64,000 nt of DNA from Mycolicibacillus parakoreensis (GTDB taxonomy: Bacteria; Actinomycetota; Actinomycetes; Mycobacteriales; Mycobacteriaceae): positions 1,860,001 through 1,924,000 of the forward strand of contig NZ_CP092365.1 in assembly GCF_022370835.2 (NCBI RefSeq). Direction: 5' to 3'. Position numbers and translations under genes: made by a program. Shown here piece by piece: positions 19,027 to 29,667 of this stretch. The notes below the pieces were generated by a model. It was not told the DNA's origin, ran no database searches, and saw only the letters and a program-made list of their open reading frames with translations. Numbering within the stretch: the first letter of the stretch is position 1; each line of letters opens with the position of its first letter.

Positions 19027-20118
19027 ATGAGCACACCCTCGACGACATCCACCAGGACCGGCCCGTCGCCGGTCCCCGCGGTCCGGGCGGCCCCGCGCCC
19101 GGGTGCCGAACCGCTCGGCCCCGACTCGCTGACCTGGAAATACTTCGGTGACATCCGCACCGGGATGATGGGCATGTGGATCGGGGCGATCGAGAACATG
19201 TACCCCGGTCTCGGCGCCGGGGTGCAACAGCACTCCAGCCTGTGGCAAGAACCCCTGCAGCGGGTGTTCCGGTCGGTCTACCCGATCATGGGGGTGGTCT
19301 ACGACGGGCAGCGCGCCGGGCAGACCGGGGCGACGATCCGGGACTGGCATCGCGACGTCAAGGGCGTCGACGCCGCGGGCCGGCGCTACCACGCGCTGGA
19401 CCCGGCCACGTTCTACTGGGCGCACGCCACGTTTTTCATGATGGTGATCAAGCTGGCCGAATACTTCGGCGGCGGGCTGACCGAGGCCGACAAACACCGG
19501 CTGTTCGACGAGCATGTGCGGTGGTACGCGCTGTACGGGATGAGCATGCGTCCGGTGCCGGCCTCGTGGGACGACTTCTGCGCCTACTGGGACCGGGTCT
19601 GCGCCGACGAACTGGAGTACACCGAGGCCGCCGACGGCATCTTGAACATGCGCATCCCCAAGCCGTGGTTCGTGCTCCTGCCCGAGCCGATGTGGGCCCA
19701 GCTGTTCCGCCCGATGCTGTCGGCGCAGCGCTGGATCGCCACCGGGCTGTTCGAACCGGTGGTGCGGGAGAAGGCCGGTCTGCGCTGGAACGACGGCGAC
19801 GAGATCCTGTTCCGGCTGTTCGGCAAGGCGGTGCAGATCGTGTTCGCGTTCGTGCCCGACGAGGTCCGGCTGCATCCGCGCGCGCTCGCCGGCTACCGGC
19901 GCGAGCACGGCACGACCACCGGCGACGACACCCCGCTGGTCGAGGCCCCGTGGTTCATGGGCCCGCCGAAGGACCGCCGCGACAACGGCATGCACTACGT
20001 GCCGCCGGGGGCCTCCCCGGCCCGGGCGCTGCTGGCGCGGGCCGGGTCGCTGGTGCACGGCACGTTCTCCCTCGCCGGCGGGCTGGCCGGCGGACTGGGC
20101 CGTGCCCGGGTCGCCTGA
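19027..20118 (+). CDS. DUF2236 / latex-clearing-like oxygenase-family protein (Rv1645c-like)
   Basis: The 363-residue protein belongs to the family that includes MpaB-type and rubber oxygenase catalytic domains. Typical stretches are FGDIRTGMMGMWIGAIENM near residue 40, HRDVKG near 116, and YWAHATFFMMVIK near 137, where helices rich in His and aromatic residues would bind haem in active members. Substrate and activity are not known for the mycobacterial branch. The start is ATG 19027, preceded by GGGAGGAG (19012-19019). It is homologous to M. tuberculosis Rv1645c at the same relative position; PE17 (Rv1646), which lies next to it in that species, is absent. Regulation probably acts through the inverted repeat at 18973-18988. 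Confidence 0.82.
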   Translation: MSTPSTTSTRTGPSPVPAVRAAPRPGAEPLGPDSLTWKYFGDIRTGMMGMWIGAIENMYPGLGAGVQQHSSLWQEPLQRVFRSVYPIMGVVYDGQRAGQTGATIRDWHRDVKGVDAAGRRYHALDPATFYWAHATFFMMVIKLAEYFGGGLTEADKHRLFDEHVRWYALYGMSMRPVPASWDDFCAYWDRVCADELEYTEAADGILNMRIPKPWFVLLPEPMWAQLFRPMLSAQRWIATGLFEPVVREKAGLRWNDGDEILFRLFGKAVQIVFAFVPDEVRLHPRALAGYRREHGTTTGDDTPLVEAPWFMGPPKDRRDNGMHYVPPGASPARALLARAGSLVHGTFSLAGGLAGGLGRARVA

Positions 20119-20130
20119 GCCGGGCCGCGC

Positions 20131-20883
20131 TCAGCGCCGCGCCCGGGCGCTCTGGTAGAGGCAGATCGCCGCGGCCGCGGCGACGTTGAGGCTCTCCGCC
20201 GCCCCGGTCATCTCGATGCGCACCCGGTGCGCGGCCGCCGCGACGGCCTCCGCCGGCAGCCCGTGCGCCTCGGAGCCGAACAGCCAGGCGCTGCGGTGGG
20301 CCAGCACCGGGCCGGCCGCCGCCAGGTCCAGCTCGCCGTCGGGGGTGGTGGCCAGCAGCTGCAGCCCCGCCCGCCGCACGGCCGCCAGCACCGCCGCGGT
20401 GTCGGGGTCGGTCACCACCGGCAGCGCGAACACGCTGCCCGCCGAGGCGCGCAGGCACTTGCCGTTGTAGGCGTCGACGCTGTGGCCGGTGAGCACCACG
20501 GCGTCGGCGCCGAGCGCGTCGGCCAGCCGGATCAGGGTGCCGGCGTTGCCGGGCTCGCCCACCCCGACGGCGATCACCAGCAGGTCGGGCGCCGCGGCCA
20601 GGACCGCGCCCAGATCGGTGCTCGGCTGGGTGCACACCGCGACCAGCCCGGCCGGGGTCACGGTGTCCGACAGCGTCGCCGCCGCCCGGTCGCTGACCCG
20701 GCGCACCGGGGCGGTGAGCCCAGCGAGCAGGACCCGGTGGCGCGCGGCGGCGGTCTCGGTGGCGAACACCTCGATGAGCAGGCCGCGCGCCGCGGCGGCG
20801 CTCACCAGGTTGGCCCCCTCGGCGAGGAACCGTCCGGTGCGGGCCCGGTGCGCCGTGCGGTGCAGTTTGGCCGCGGCGACCAC
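20131..20883 (-). CDS. tsnR: TrmH/SpoU-family rRNA 2'-O-methyltransferase (TsnR-like)
   Basis: This SPOUT-fold RNA methyltransferase would methylate a ribose 2'-OH in 23S rRNA using S-adenosylmethionine. The knot motifs are visible: GVGEPGNAGTLIRLADALGA near residue 108, LFGSEAHGLP near 202, and AESLNVAAAAAI near 229. The best canonical start is GTG 20883 (250 residues), but homology seems to continue upstream ([11 protein letters not shown]) to the rplT stop, so a non-standard start such as CTG at 20916 cannot be excluded. It follows rplT by about 30 nt and is probably the last gene of infC-rpmI-rplT-tsnR, as in M. tuberculosis (Rv1641-Rv1644). Confidence 0.9.
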   Translation of the reverse strand: MVAAAKLHRTAHRARTGRFLAEGANLVSAAAARGLLIEVFATETAAARHRVLLAGLTAPVRRVSDRAAATLSDTVTPAGLVAVCTQPSTDLGAVLAAAPDLLVIAVGVGEPGNAGTLIRLADALGADAVVLTGHSVDAYNGKCLRASAGSVFALPVVTDPDTAAVLAAVRRAGLQLLATTPDGELDLAAAGPVLAHRSAWLFGSEAHGLPAEAVAAAAHRVRIEMTGAAESLNVAAAAAICLYQSARARR

Positions 20884-20912
20884 CCGGGTGCCGCGGTGCC
20901 CGAGAACGTCGC

Positions 20913-21302
20913 TCAGGCGGCCTCGCCGGACGGGGCGTTGACGTCGGCGGGCAACGCGGCGCGGGCCGTGTCGACCAGCGCGGTGAACGCCGCCGGATCA
21001 CTGACGGCGATCTCGGCGAGGTTCTTGCGGTCCACCTCGACGCCGGCGGCCTTGAGGCCCTGGATGAGCCGGTTGTAGGTGATGTCGTTGGCGCGGGCGG
21101 CGGCGTTGATCCGTGAGATCCACAGCTTGCGGAACTCCCCCTTGCGGGCGCGCCGGTCCCGGTAGGCGTAGGTCAGCGAGTGCAGCTGCTGCTCCTTGGC
21201 CTTGCGGTAGAGCCGGGAGCGCTGACCCCGGTAGCCCTTGGAGGCCTTGAGGACGCTGCGCCGTTTCTTGTGGGCGTTGACGGCCCGTTTCACGCGTGCC
21301 AT
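20913..21302 (-). CDS. rplT: 50S ribosomal protein L20
   Basis: L20 is an early assembly protein of the large subunit and binds 23S rRNA. The 129-residue sequence starts [15 protein letters not shown] and has the conserved [20 protein letters not shown] and [11 protein letters not shown] stretches. The start is ATG 21302; the frame open to 21668 covers rpmI in another phase. In several bacteria L20 represses its own operon through the leader, which is relevant to the structured leader seen here. Confidence 0.98.
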   Translation of the reverse strand: MARVKRAVNAHKKRRSVLKASKGYRGQRSRLYRKAKEQQLHSLTYAYRDRRARKGEFRKLWISRINAAARANDITYNRLIQGLKAAGVEVDRKNLAEIAVSDPAAFTALVDTARAALPADVNAPSGEAA

Positions 21303-21379
21303 AAAAGTGTTCCTGTTCTTGTGACGATCGACTCGGGAAGGACTCAGACCGCTGGACCGGCAAAGCGGGTGCGCCCGCT

Positions 21380-21574
21380 TCAGCCGTTCAGCATCTTCTT
21401 CACGCGCGCGGCGTCGCTGGGTGCCACGTCGGTGCGGCCGTCGAGACGACGGGTGCGCTTGGACGGCTTGTGCTCCAGCAGGTGTCGGCGGTTGGCCTGC
21501 TGGCGCACGATCTTGCCGGTGCCGGTGCGGCGGAACCGCTTGGAGGCACCGCTGTGGGACTTCGCCTTGGGCAT
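21380..21574 (-). CDS. rpmI: 50S ribosomal protein L35
   Basis: The 64-residue, very basic protein starts [21 protein letters not shown], and the conserved KPSKRTRRL motif of L35 follows near residue 37. It lies between infC (29 nt upstream) and rplT (77 nt downstream), the universal infC-rpmI-rplT order. Confidence 0.98.
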   Translation of the reverse strand: MPKAKSHSGASKRFRRTGTGKIVRQQANRRHLLEHKPSKRTRRLDGRTDVAPSDAARVKKMLNG

Positions 21575-21603
21575 ATCGAACCTCAGTTCTGTCTGGTCGG
21601 GGG

Positions 21604-22188
<585 letters not shown>

Positions 22189-22447
22189 GGGGCCTCCCTG
22201 GGTAGTCTTCCGCTCGCAACCCAGCAGGCACGGAGCACCACCCCGTCAGCAGAAAAGCCCTGCACAAAGCAGGGCCCGTTGCCGACCGATCGCGCCGCCG
22301 AGCGGACTCGACGGGCCCGCGCCGGGCGCGGAACGGGCATCCGGGGATGCCCGTGACCGGACCGTTGTGCCGCGGCGGCCAACGGTGGGAGTGGGACTCC
22401 ACTTGCTGTCCCCGGTGTGCACCGGGACGGTCGCGCATGCCAGTCTA
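22189..22447 (-). promoter_or_regulatory. Long structured infC operon leader with its promoter
   Basis: No gene is supported on this strand over roughly 250 nt upstream of infC. A -10 TAGACT (22447 to 22442) predicts transcription from about 22435, inside the promoter region of the divergent DUF1844 gene. The leader then contains successive dyads: 7-bp arms CCCGGTG/CACCGGG (22411-22417 and 22420-22426), 10-bp arms ACGGGCATCC/GGATGCCCGT (22333-22342 and 22345-22354), and the terminator described separately. This is the layout of a transcription attenuator controlling infC-rpmI-rplT-tsnR. Confidence 0.65.
22252..22275 (-). terminator. Intrinsic terminator (attenuator) in the infC leader
   Basis: Read on the minus strand, GCCCTGC (22275-22269) and GCAGGGC (22263-22257) are perfect 7-bp arms around a 5-nt loop and are followed by TTTTCT. 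This is the only textbook hairpin-plus-T-run terminator I noticed in the window. It lies 64 nt before the infC start and downstream of the predicted promoter, so it would abort leader transcripts unless an alternative fold forms. Confidence 0.8.
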
Positions 22448-22453
22448 GCAGCC

Positions 22454-22813
22454 ATGAACGATTCCCCGAACCGCGCGGCGGAGCCCGCCGAGTCGGTCCG
22501 CGATCTCGCCGACATCCCCGCGGTGGAGGTGATCACCCGGTGCGCGGTGATGCTGATGAGCGCGGCCGCGGAGAACCTCGGGCTCTCCGACGCCGATCCG
22601 GAGACCAGCGCGCAGCGCGACCTCGACGAGGCGCGTCGGCTGATCACCGCGCTGGCCGGGTTGATCACCGCCAGCGGCGAGTACCTCGGCATCCACGCCG
22701 ACCCGCTGCGCGAGGGGCTACGCAGCCTGCAGGCGGCGTTCCGGGAGTCCGCCGCCTACCCCGACCCGCCCGGCCAGGGCCCCGGCGAACGGTTCACCGG
22801 GCTGCTGGGGTGA
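22454..22813 (+). CDS. DUF1844-family small conserved protein
   Basis: The 119-residue protein has the DUF1844 core DIPAVEVITRCAVMLMSAAAE near residue 17, then DLDEARRLITALAGLITAS, and the C-terminal GQGPGERFTGLLG. Homologues are widespread in actinobacteria, often next to infC; no function is established. It looks helical and cytoplasmic, without a signal peptide. The ATG 22454 sits inside the infC promoter region, so the two divergent promoters overlap. The stop overlaps the next gene's GTG. Confidence 0.85.
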   Translation: MNDSPNRAAEPAESVRDLADIPAVEVITRCAVMLMSAAAENLGLSDADPETSAQRDLDEARRLITALAGLITASGEYLGIHADPLREGLRSLQAAFRESAAYPDPPGQGPGERFTGLLG

Positions 22814-23289
22814 GCGTGGCGGGCGCCACCGGCGGCGACGGCGCGCCGCGACCGGTCCTGAGCCGGCCGGCGCGGTGGCGGCGCGCGATGTTCGCCCGCC
22901 ACGCCCACCCGTGCAGTGCGTGGAGCCGCTGGGCCAGCACCCCGCTGCTGTTGGTCCCGGTCTGGACCCGCCGGTGGCGCCACGCCGCGCCGGTGGCGCT
23001 GTGGTTCGCGCTCAACCCGGTGCTGTTCGCCCCGCCGCGGCACACCTCGGCGTGGTCGACGCGGGCGATGCTCGGCGAGGAGCGGTGGATCCTCGACCGG
23101 CCCCGCGACGCCGCGCTGGCGGTCAACGTCGTCGGCGCCCTCGCGCTGGGCGCCGCGCTGCTCGCCGCCCGGCGCCGACGGCCGGGGGCGATGATCGGCG
23201 CGACCGCGACCGCGATGGCGGCGACCCTGGGCTACTGGGCGCTGATGGCGCGCTACCACGACCGCGCCGCGAGCGGGCCGCACCGGTGA
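22810..23289 (+). CDS. Small membrane protein, DUF6653-like
   Basis: The 159-residue protein starts at GTG 22810, overlapping the DUF1844 stop as GTGA. It has a conserved-looking cytoplasmic lead (FARHAHPCSAWSRW near residue 31), a first hydrophobic segment (TPLLLVPVWTRR), a second (VALWFALNPVLF), and two more near the C-terminus (NVVGALALGAALLAA and ATAMAATLGYWALM). The HPCSAWSRW/NPVLFAPP pattern recalls a small family listed as DUF6653; I am not certain of the family number. No function is known. It ends 1 nt before the convergent uvrA stop. Confidence 0.7.
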   Translation: MSVAGATGGDGAPRPVLSRPARWRRAMFARHAHPCSAWSRWASTPLLLVPVWTRRWRHAAPVALWFALNPVLFAPPRHTSAWSTRAMLGEERWILDRPRDAALAVNVVGALALGAALLAARRRRPGAMIGATATAMAATLGYWALMARYHDRAASGPHR

Positions 23290-23290
23290 C

Positions 23291-26215
<2,925 letters not shown>

Positions 26216-26222
26216 CGTTCCC

Positions 26223-26228
26223 ATGCTA
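26223..26228 (-). promoter_or_regulatory. -10 box giving a leaderless uvrA transcript
   Basis: TAGCAT on the minus strand (26228 to 26223) fits TAnnnT and is followed by 7 nt and then ATG 26215, so the first transcribed base would be the A of the start codon. There is no convincing -35, as is common in mycobacteria. Confidence 0.5.
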
Positions 26229-26329
26229 TGCGGCGGCCCCGACAGCGCCGGTGCCGGCCAGTAACCTGGTGGTCAGGGGGTGCGCCGCCGTCGGCGCGCA
26301 CCACGAACCGACCAGGAGGAGGGCCGTCC

Positions 26330-27007
26330 ATGACCGTCATCGACGACACCTACACCGGCCATGTCGAGCCCGGCACCGCGGCGCGCCGGGCGCTGCCCGG
26401 CGCCACCGTCATCAAGGCGTCGGTCGGCCCGATGGACAACAACGCCTACCTGGTGACCTGCACCGCGACCGGCAAGACGCTGCTCATCGACGCCGCCAAC
26501 GATGCCGAGTTCCTCCAGCGGCTCATCGGTGAGCACGCCCCCACGATCGCGCTGATCGTCACCACCCACCAGCATTTCGACCACTGGCAGGCGCTCGCGG
26601 CGGTCGCCGAGGCGACCGGCGCGCCGACCGCGGCGCACCAGATCGACGCCGACCCGCTGCCGGTCACGCCCGACCAGTTCCTGGCCGACGGCGACAGAAT
26701 CACCGTCGGGGAGCTGGTGTTCGACGTGATCCACCTGCGCGGCCACACGCCGGGCTCGGTGGCGTTGGCGTTGAGCGGGCCCGCCGTCGGCGACGTCACC
26801 CAGTTGTTCACCGGCGACTGCCTGTTCCCGGGCGGGGTCGGCAAGACATGGGAGCCGGGCGCGTTCACCCAGCTGCTCACCGACGTGCAGACCCAGCTGT
26901 TCGACGTGTACCCGGACTCCACCGTGGTCTACCCGGGCCACGGTGACGACACCACCCTCGGCGCCGAGCGCCCCCACCTGGGTGAGTGGCGCGACCGCGG
27001 CTGGTGA
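26330..27007 (+). CDS. Metallo-beta-lactamase-fold hydrolase (glyoxalase II-like, Rv1637c-like)
   Basis: The 225-residue protein has the metal-binding signature THQHFDHW near residue 80 (HxHxDH type), a later HLRGHTPGSVAL histidine, GDCLF with the bridging aspartate, and a final PGHGDD histidine. This set fits hydroxyacylglutathione/mycothiol hydrolase-like enzymes, so a thioester such as an acyl-mycothiol is a plausible substrate (inference). The start is ATG 26330, after AGGAGGAGGG at 26314-26323. It diverges from uvrA, as Rv1637c does from Rv1638 in M. tuberculosis. Confidence 0.88.
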   Translation: MTVIDDTYTGHVEPGTAARRALPGATVIKASVGPMDNNAYLVTCTATGKTLLIDAANDAEFLQRLIGEHAPTIALIVTTHQHFDHWQALAAVAEATGAPTAAHQIDADPLPVTPDQFLADGDRITVGELVFDVIHLRGHTPGSVALALSGPAVGDVTQLFTGDCLFPGGVGKTWEPGAFTQLLTDVQTQLFDVYPDSTVVYPGHGDDTTLGAERPHLGEWRDRGW

Positions 27008-27020
27008 CACCGCGCGGCGG

Positions 27021-27593
27021 TCAGCCGGTGGTGTCGGCGATCAGCTCCCCGGAGGCGGCGTCGAGGGTCACCCGGTGGGCCACCGGGGTCAGATCCCACA
27101 CCGTGGCCGCCCAGCGGACCCCGTCGGCATCGCCGTTGAGCCGCAGTTCGGTGATCGACCCGTCGGGCACCGCGGCCAGGGTCTTGTCCACCGCGCCCCG
27201 ATAGTCCAGGCGCGCGGCGCCCACCCGCTCGCGACGCTCGACCTTGTCGGTGCCGGTGTCGGTGACCGGCACCGGCCCGTCGAGCACGACGTCCCCGTCG
27301 ACGCCGAGGGTGACCTGCTGCTCGGTGCCGTCGGTGGTGACCAGCCGCGCCGTCCAGGTGCCGGTGTCCTCGGCGCTGTCGGTGTCCTCGGCGATGAACA
27401 CCAGGGTGCTGCCCGGCAGGTTCGCGATCGCGGTCGCCCCGGCCCGCAGCAGCGTCTGCGGATCCGGCGGCGCCTGCGGCGCCACCGGTGCCGACGGTCC
27501 GGGGGGCACCGGGCCGGCCGGTCGGCTCGGGTCGCAGCCGATCAGGGCCGCGACCATCGCCGCGGCCACGGCCAGCAGGCGCAGCCCGGTCAC
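27021..27593 (-). CDS. Putative lipoprotein with PepSY-like C-terminal domain
   Basis: The 190-residue product begins at GTG 27593 with a short positively charged start, a hydrophobic stretch (LLAVAAAMVAALIG) and a lipobox LIGC with Cys20 as the predicted lipidated residue. A Pro-rich linker follows. The rest is a beta-rich domain, and the C-terminal half (VAHRVTLDAASGELIADTTG) resembles a PepSY repeat. It should be anchored outside the membrane; function unknown. It starts 11 nt after the universal stress protein stop, so it is probably co-transcribed with it. It ends 13 nt from the convergent metallo-hydrolase gene. Confidence 0.75.
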   Translation of the reverse strand: MTGLRLLAVAAAMVAALIGCDPSRPAGPVPPGPSAPVAPQAPPDPQTLLRAGATAIANLPGSTLVFIAEDTDSAEDTGTWTARLVTTDGTEQQVTLGVDGDVVLDGPVPVTDTGTDKVERRERVGAARLDYRGAVDKTLAAVPDGSITELRLNGDADGVRWAATVWDLTPVAHRVTLDAASGELIADTTG

Positions 27594-27604
27594 CGCGGGT
27601 GCGG

Positions 27605-28051
27605 TCAGCTGGTGGTGTGGACGATCAGCACGTCGAGTTTGGCGCGGCGCGCCACGTTGGCCGGCACCGACCCGAGCAGGCGCCCGGCGATGGTGCTCAG
27701 GCCGACGTCGCCGACCACCAGCAGATCCGCCTTGGTCGTCTCGGCGAGTTCGACCAGGGCGTCCACCGGCGCGCCCTCCACCGGGCGCTGTTCGATGTTG
27801 GTGGCGCCGGCGGCACGGGCGCGGGCCTCCGCCTCCCGCAGAATGTCGTAGACGGGGGCGTTCCCGGACACCTTGTACCCTTCCGCGCCGAGGGTGTCCG
27901 CTGCCCGTGAGTCCCCGGCTGTCGGGAAGTAGGCGGTGGTCACGATCAGCGTCGCGTCCGGTCCGGACGCGATCGCACCGGCCCGGTCCACCGCGCGCAG
28001 CGAAGAATCGGACCCGTCCGTGCCGACCACGACGGTCTTGTAGCCGCTCAT
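27605..28051 (-). CDS. Universal stress protein (TB15.3/Rv1636-like)
   Basis: The 148-residue protein starts MSGYKTVVVGTDGSDSS, with GGAGG 6 nt upstream of ATG 28051. The ATP/nucleotide-binding pattern of USP proteins is in VVGDVGLSTIAGRLLGSV near residue 117. Sequence and position match M. tuberculosis Rv1636, a cytoplasmic stress protein reported to bind cAMP (family knowledge); two adenylate cyclases are encoded in this window. The open frame upstream to 28132 is not supported. Confidence 0.93.
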   Translation of the reverse strand: MSGYKTVVVGTDGSDSSLRAVDRAGAIASGPDATLIVTTAYFPTAGDSRAADTLGAEGYKVSGNAPVYDILREAEARARAAGATNIEQRPVEGAPVDALVELAETTKADLLVVGDVGLSTIAGRLLGSVPANVARRAKLDVLIVHTTS

Positions 28052-28088
28052 CCATGCCCTCCAGTTGTCGAGAAGCCAAGCCACCGCG

Positions 28089-28094
28089 AGATTA
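28089..28094 (-). promoter_or_regulatory. -10 box of the universal stress protein gene
   Basis: TAATCT on the minus strand (28094 to 28089) fits TAnnnT and predicts transcription from about 28082, a 5' UTR of roughly 30 nt that includes the GGAGG site. No clear -35 is seen. Confidence 0.45.
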
Positions 28095-28208
28095 GCGCCT
28101 CCCGGGGTGCTCGGGGGTGCGATTGGCGACACAGTTTGGATTCATCGGCCCCGATGCACCGCTGCGAGCGGCGCGAATGCCGCCTTCGGGGCGCCGAGGT
28201 GAGCTTGC

Positions 28209-28224
28209 CGACACTGTGGTGTCG
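28209..28224. repeat. Inverted repeat after the MFS gene
   Basis: CGACAC (28209-28214) and GTGTCG (28219-28224) form perfect 6-bp arms around TGTG, 30 nt beyond the MFS stop in the 203-bp gap to the stress-protein gene. It may be a Rho-independent-like terminator without a T-run, or an operator. Nothing else is seen in that gap besides the stress-protein promoter. Confidence 0.35.
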
Positions 28225-28254
28225 ACCGCCGGAAAGTGATGCGGGCCACCATGA

Positions 28255-29667
28255 TCAGCCGGCGGCGCGGCTGGCCCGCACCGAGGCCGCCACGCCGATG
28301 AGCGCCACGGCGGCGAACATCGCGAACACCGCCCGTGCGGCCAGCAGATCACCGCCGGCGGTGTGGTTGTCGGCGGTGTTGACGATGACGCCGGCCAGTC
28401 CGGCACCGAACGCGGCGGCGATCAACTGCACGGTGTTGATCGCGGCCGCCGCCACCGCCCCCTCGGCCGGGTCGGCCACCACACTCATCGCCCAGGCGGC
28501 CAGGTGCGGCCAGGCCATGCCGATGCCGGTGCCGGCCATCAGCAGCGCGACCACCCAGGCCGCGACCAGCACGGCGGGGGCGTCGGTGGCCCGGGTCATC
28601 GCCGCCATCGCCAGGCCGACCGCCATGACCAGCGGGGCGGCGGCCACCGCCACGACGATCGTGCGACGCCTGCGCAGGGAGGCGCTGAGAAGTTCGCTCA
28701 CCGTCCAGCCCACCGCCAGCGTCGCCCCCAAAAACCCGGCCGCCACCGGCGTCAACTGGGCCAGCCGCTGCCCGAACAGCGGCACATACATGTCGACCAT
28801 CGCGGTGCACATCAGCGCCGCCATCGTCAGGTACACCCATTTCAGCGGCCCCGCCCCGAACGTGCTGGGCGGCAGCACCGCCGCGGACTGGCGCCGATCG
28901 ACGGCCACGAAGACCGCCACCAGCACCACCGCCGCACCGAGCAGTGCCGCGGTCGGGGCCGCCGTCCGGGGCACTTCGGCGACACTGATCGCCAGGGCCG
29001 CGGTGCCCAGCAGCAGCAGCGACCACACCGGGATCCGCAGCCGCGGCACGGTGCCGGTGACGGTCTCGGCGGGCAGCACCAGCGGCACCAGCGCCGCCAT
29101 CGCCGCGGTCAACGCCACCATCGCCGCGAAAGCCCAACGCCAGAGCCCGAACTGGGCGAACAGCCCGCCGATCGCCGGGCCGACCAACGTGGCCACGCCC
29201 CACATCGCCGAGACCACCGCCGAGGCCCGCGTCCACAGGGGCCGCGGCAGCGCGACGTTGATCAACGCATACCCCAGACCGGCCAGCAGTCCCCCGGCAG
29301 TGCCCTGCACGGTGCGTCCCACCAGCAGCACCGCCATGTCCGGGGCGATCGCACAGATCGCGCTGCCGACGGCGAACACGGCCAGCCCGCCGAGGAACGC
29401 CCACCGCGGCCCCACCCGGCGCACCACCGCCGAGACCGTGGTGGCCGCCGCCACCGAGCCGACCAGGTACAGCGTGGTCACCCAGGCGTAGAGCCGCTGG
29501 CCGCCGATCTCGGCGACGGTGTCCGGCAGCAGGCTCATCGTGAGGAACTCGTTGGTGGCGTAGAGCCCCACCGCCCCGGCCAGCAGCGTGACCGTGCCCA
29601 GATGGCGACGGCCCAGCAGCACTCCCCAGCTGCCGGCGGTGAGGGGAGCCTGCGGGTCGGCGGTCAC
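28255..29667 (-). CDS. Major facilitator superfamily drug/metabolite exporter (Rv1634-like)
   Basis: The 470-residue protein is almost entirely hydrophobic segments, consistent with 12-14 membrane helices. The MFS antiporter-type loop is suggested by the [24 protein letters not shown] region near residue 65 (helix 2 to loop 2-3). No substrate can be read from sequence; M. tuberculosis Rv1634 is annotated as a drug efflux protein. The GTG 29667 overlaps the uvrB stop as GTGA, so it is translated from the uvrB mRNA. The uvrB-MFS coupling is conserved with M. tuberculosis Rv1633-Rv1634. Confidence 0.88.
   Translation of the reverse strand: MTADPQAPLTAGSWGVLLGRRHLGTVTLLAGAVGLYATNEFLTMSLLPDTVAEIGGQRLYAWVTTLYLVGSVAAATTVSAVVRRVGPRWAFLGGLAVFAVGSAICAIAPDMAVLLVGRTVQGTAGGLLAGLGYALINVALPRPLWTRASAVVSAMWGVATLVGPAIGGLFAQFGLWRWAFAAMVALTAAMAALVPLVLPAETVTGTVPRLRIPVWSLLLLGTAALAISVAEVPRTAAPTAALLGAAVVLVAVFVAVDRRQSAAVLPPSTFGAGPLKWVYLTMAALMCTAMVDMYVPLFGQRLAQLTPVAAGFLGATLAVGWTVSELLSASLRRRRTIVVAVAAAPLVMAVGLAMAAMTRATDAPAVLVAAWVVALLMAGTGIGMAWPHLAAWAMSVVADPAEGAVAAAAINTVQLIAAAFGAGLAGVIVNTADNHTAGGDLLAARAVFAMFAAVALIGVAASVRASRAAG

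Noticed and set aside
28136..29491. 451-codon Ala/Thr-rich plus-strand frame opposite the MFS gene
   Set aside because: Antisense shadow of a polytopic membrane protein; no start signal and no family resemblance.
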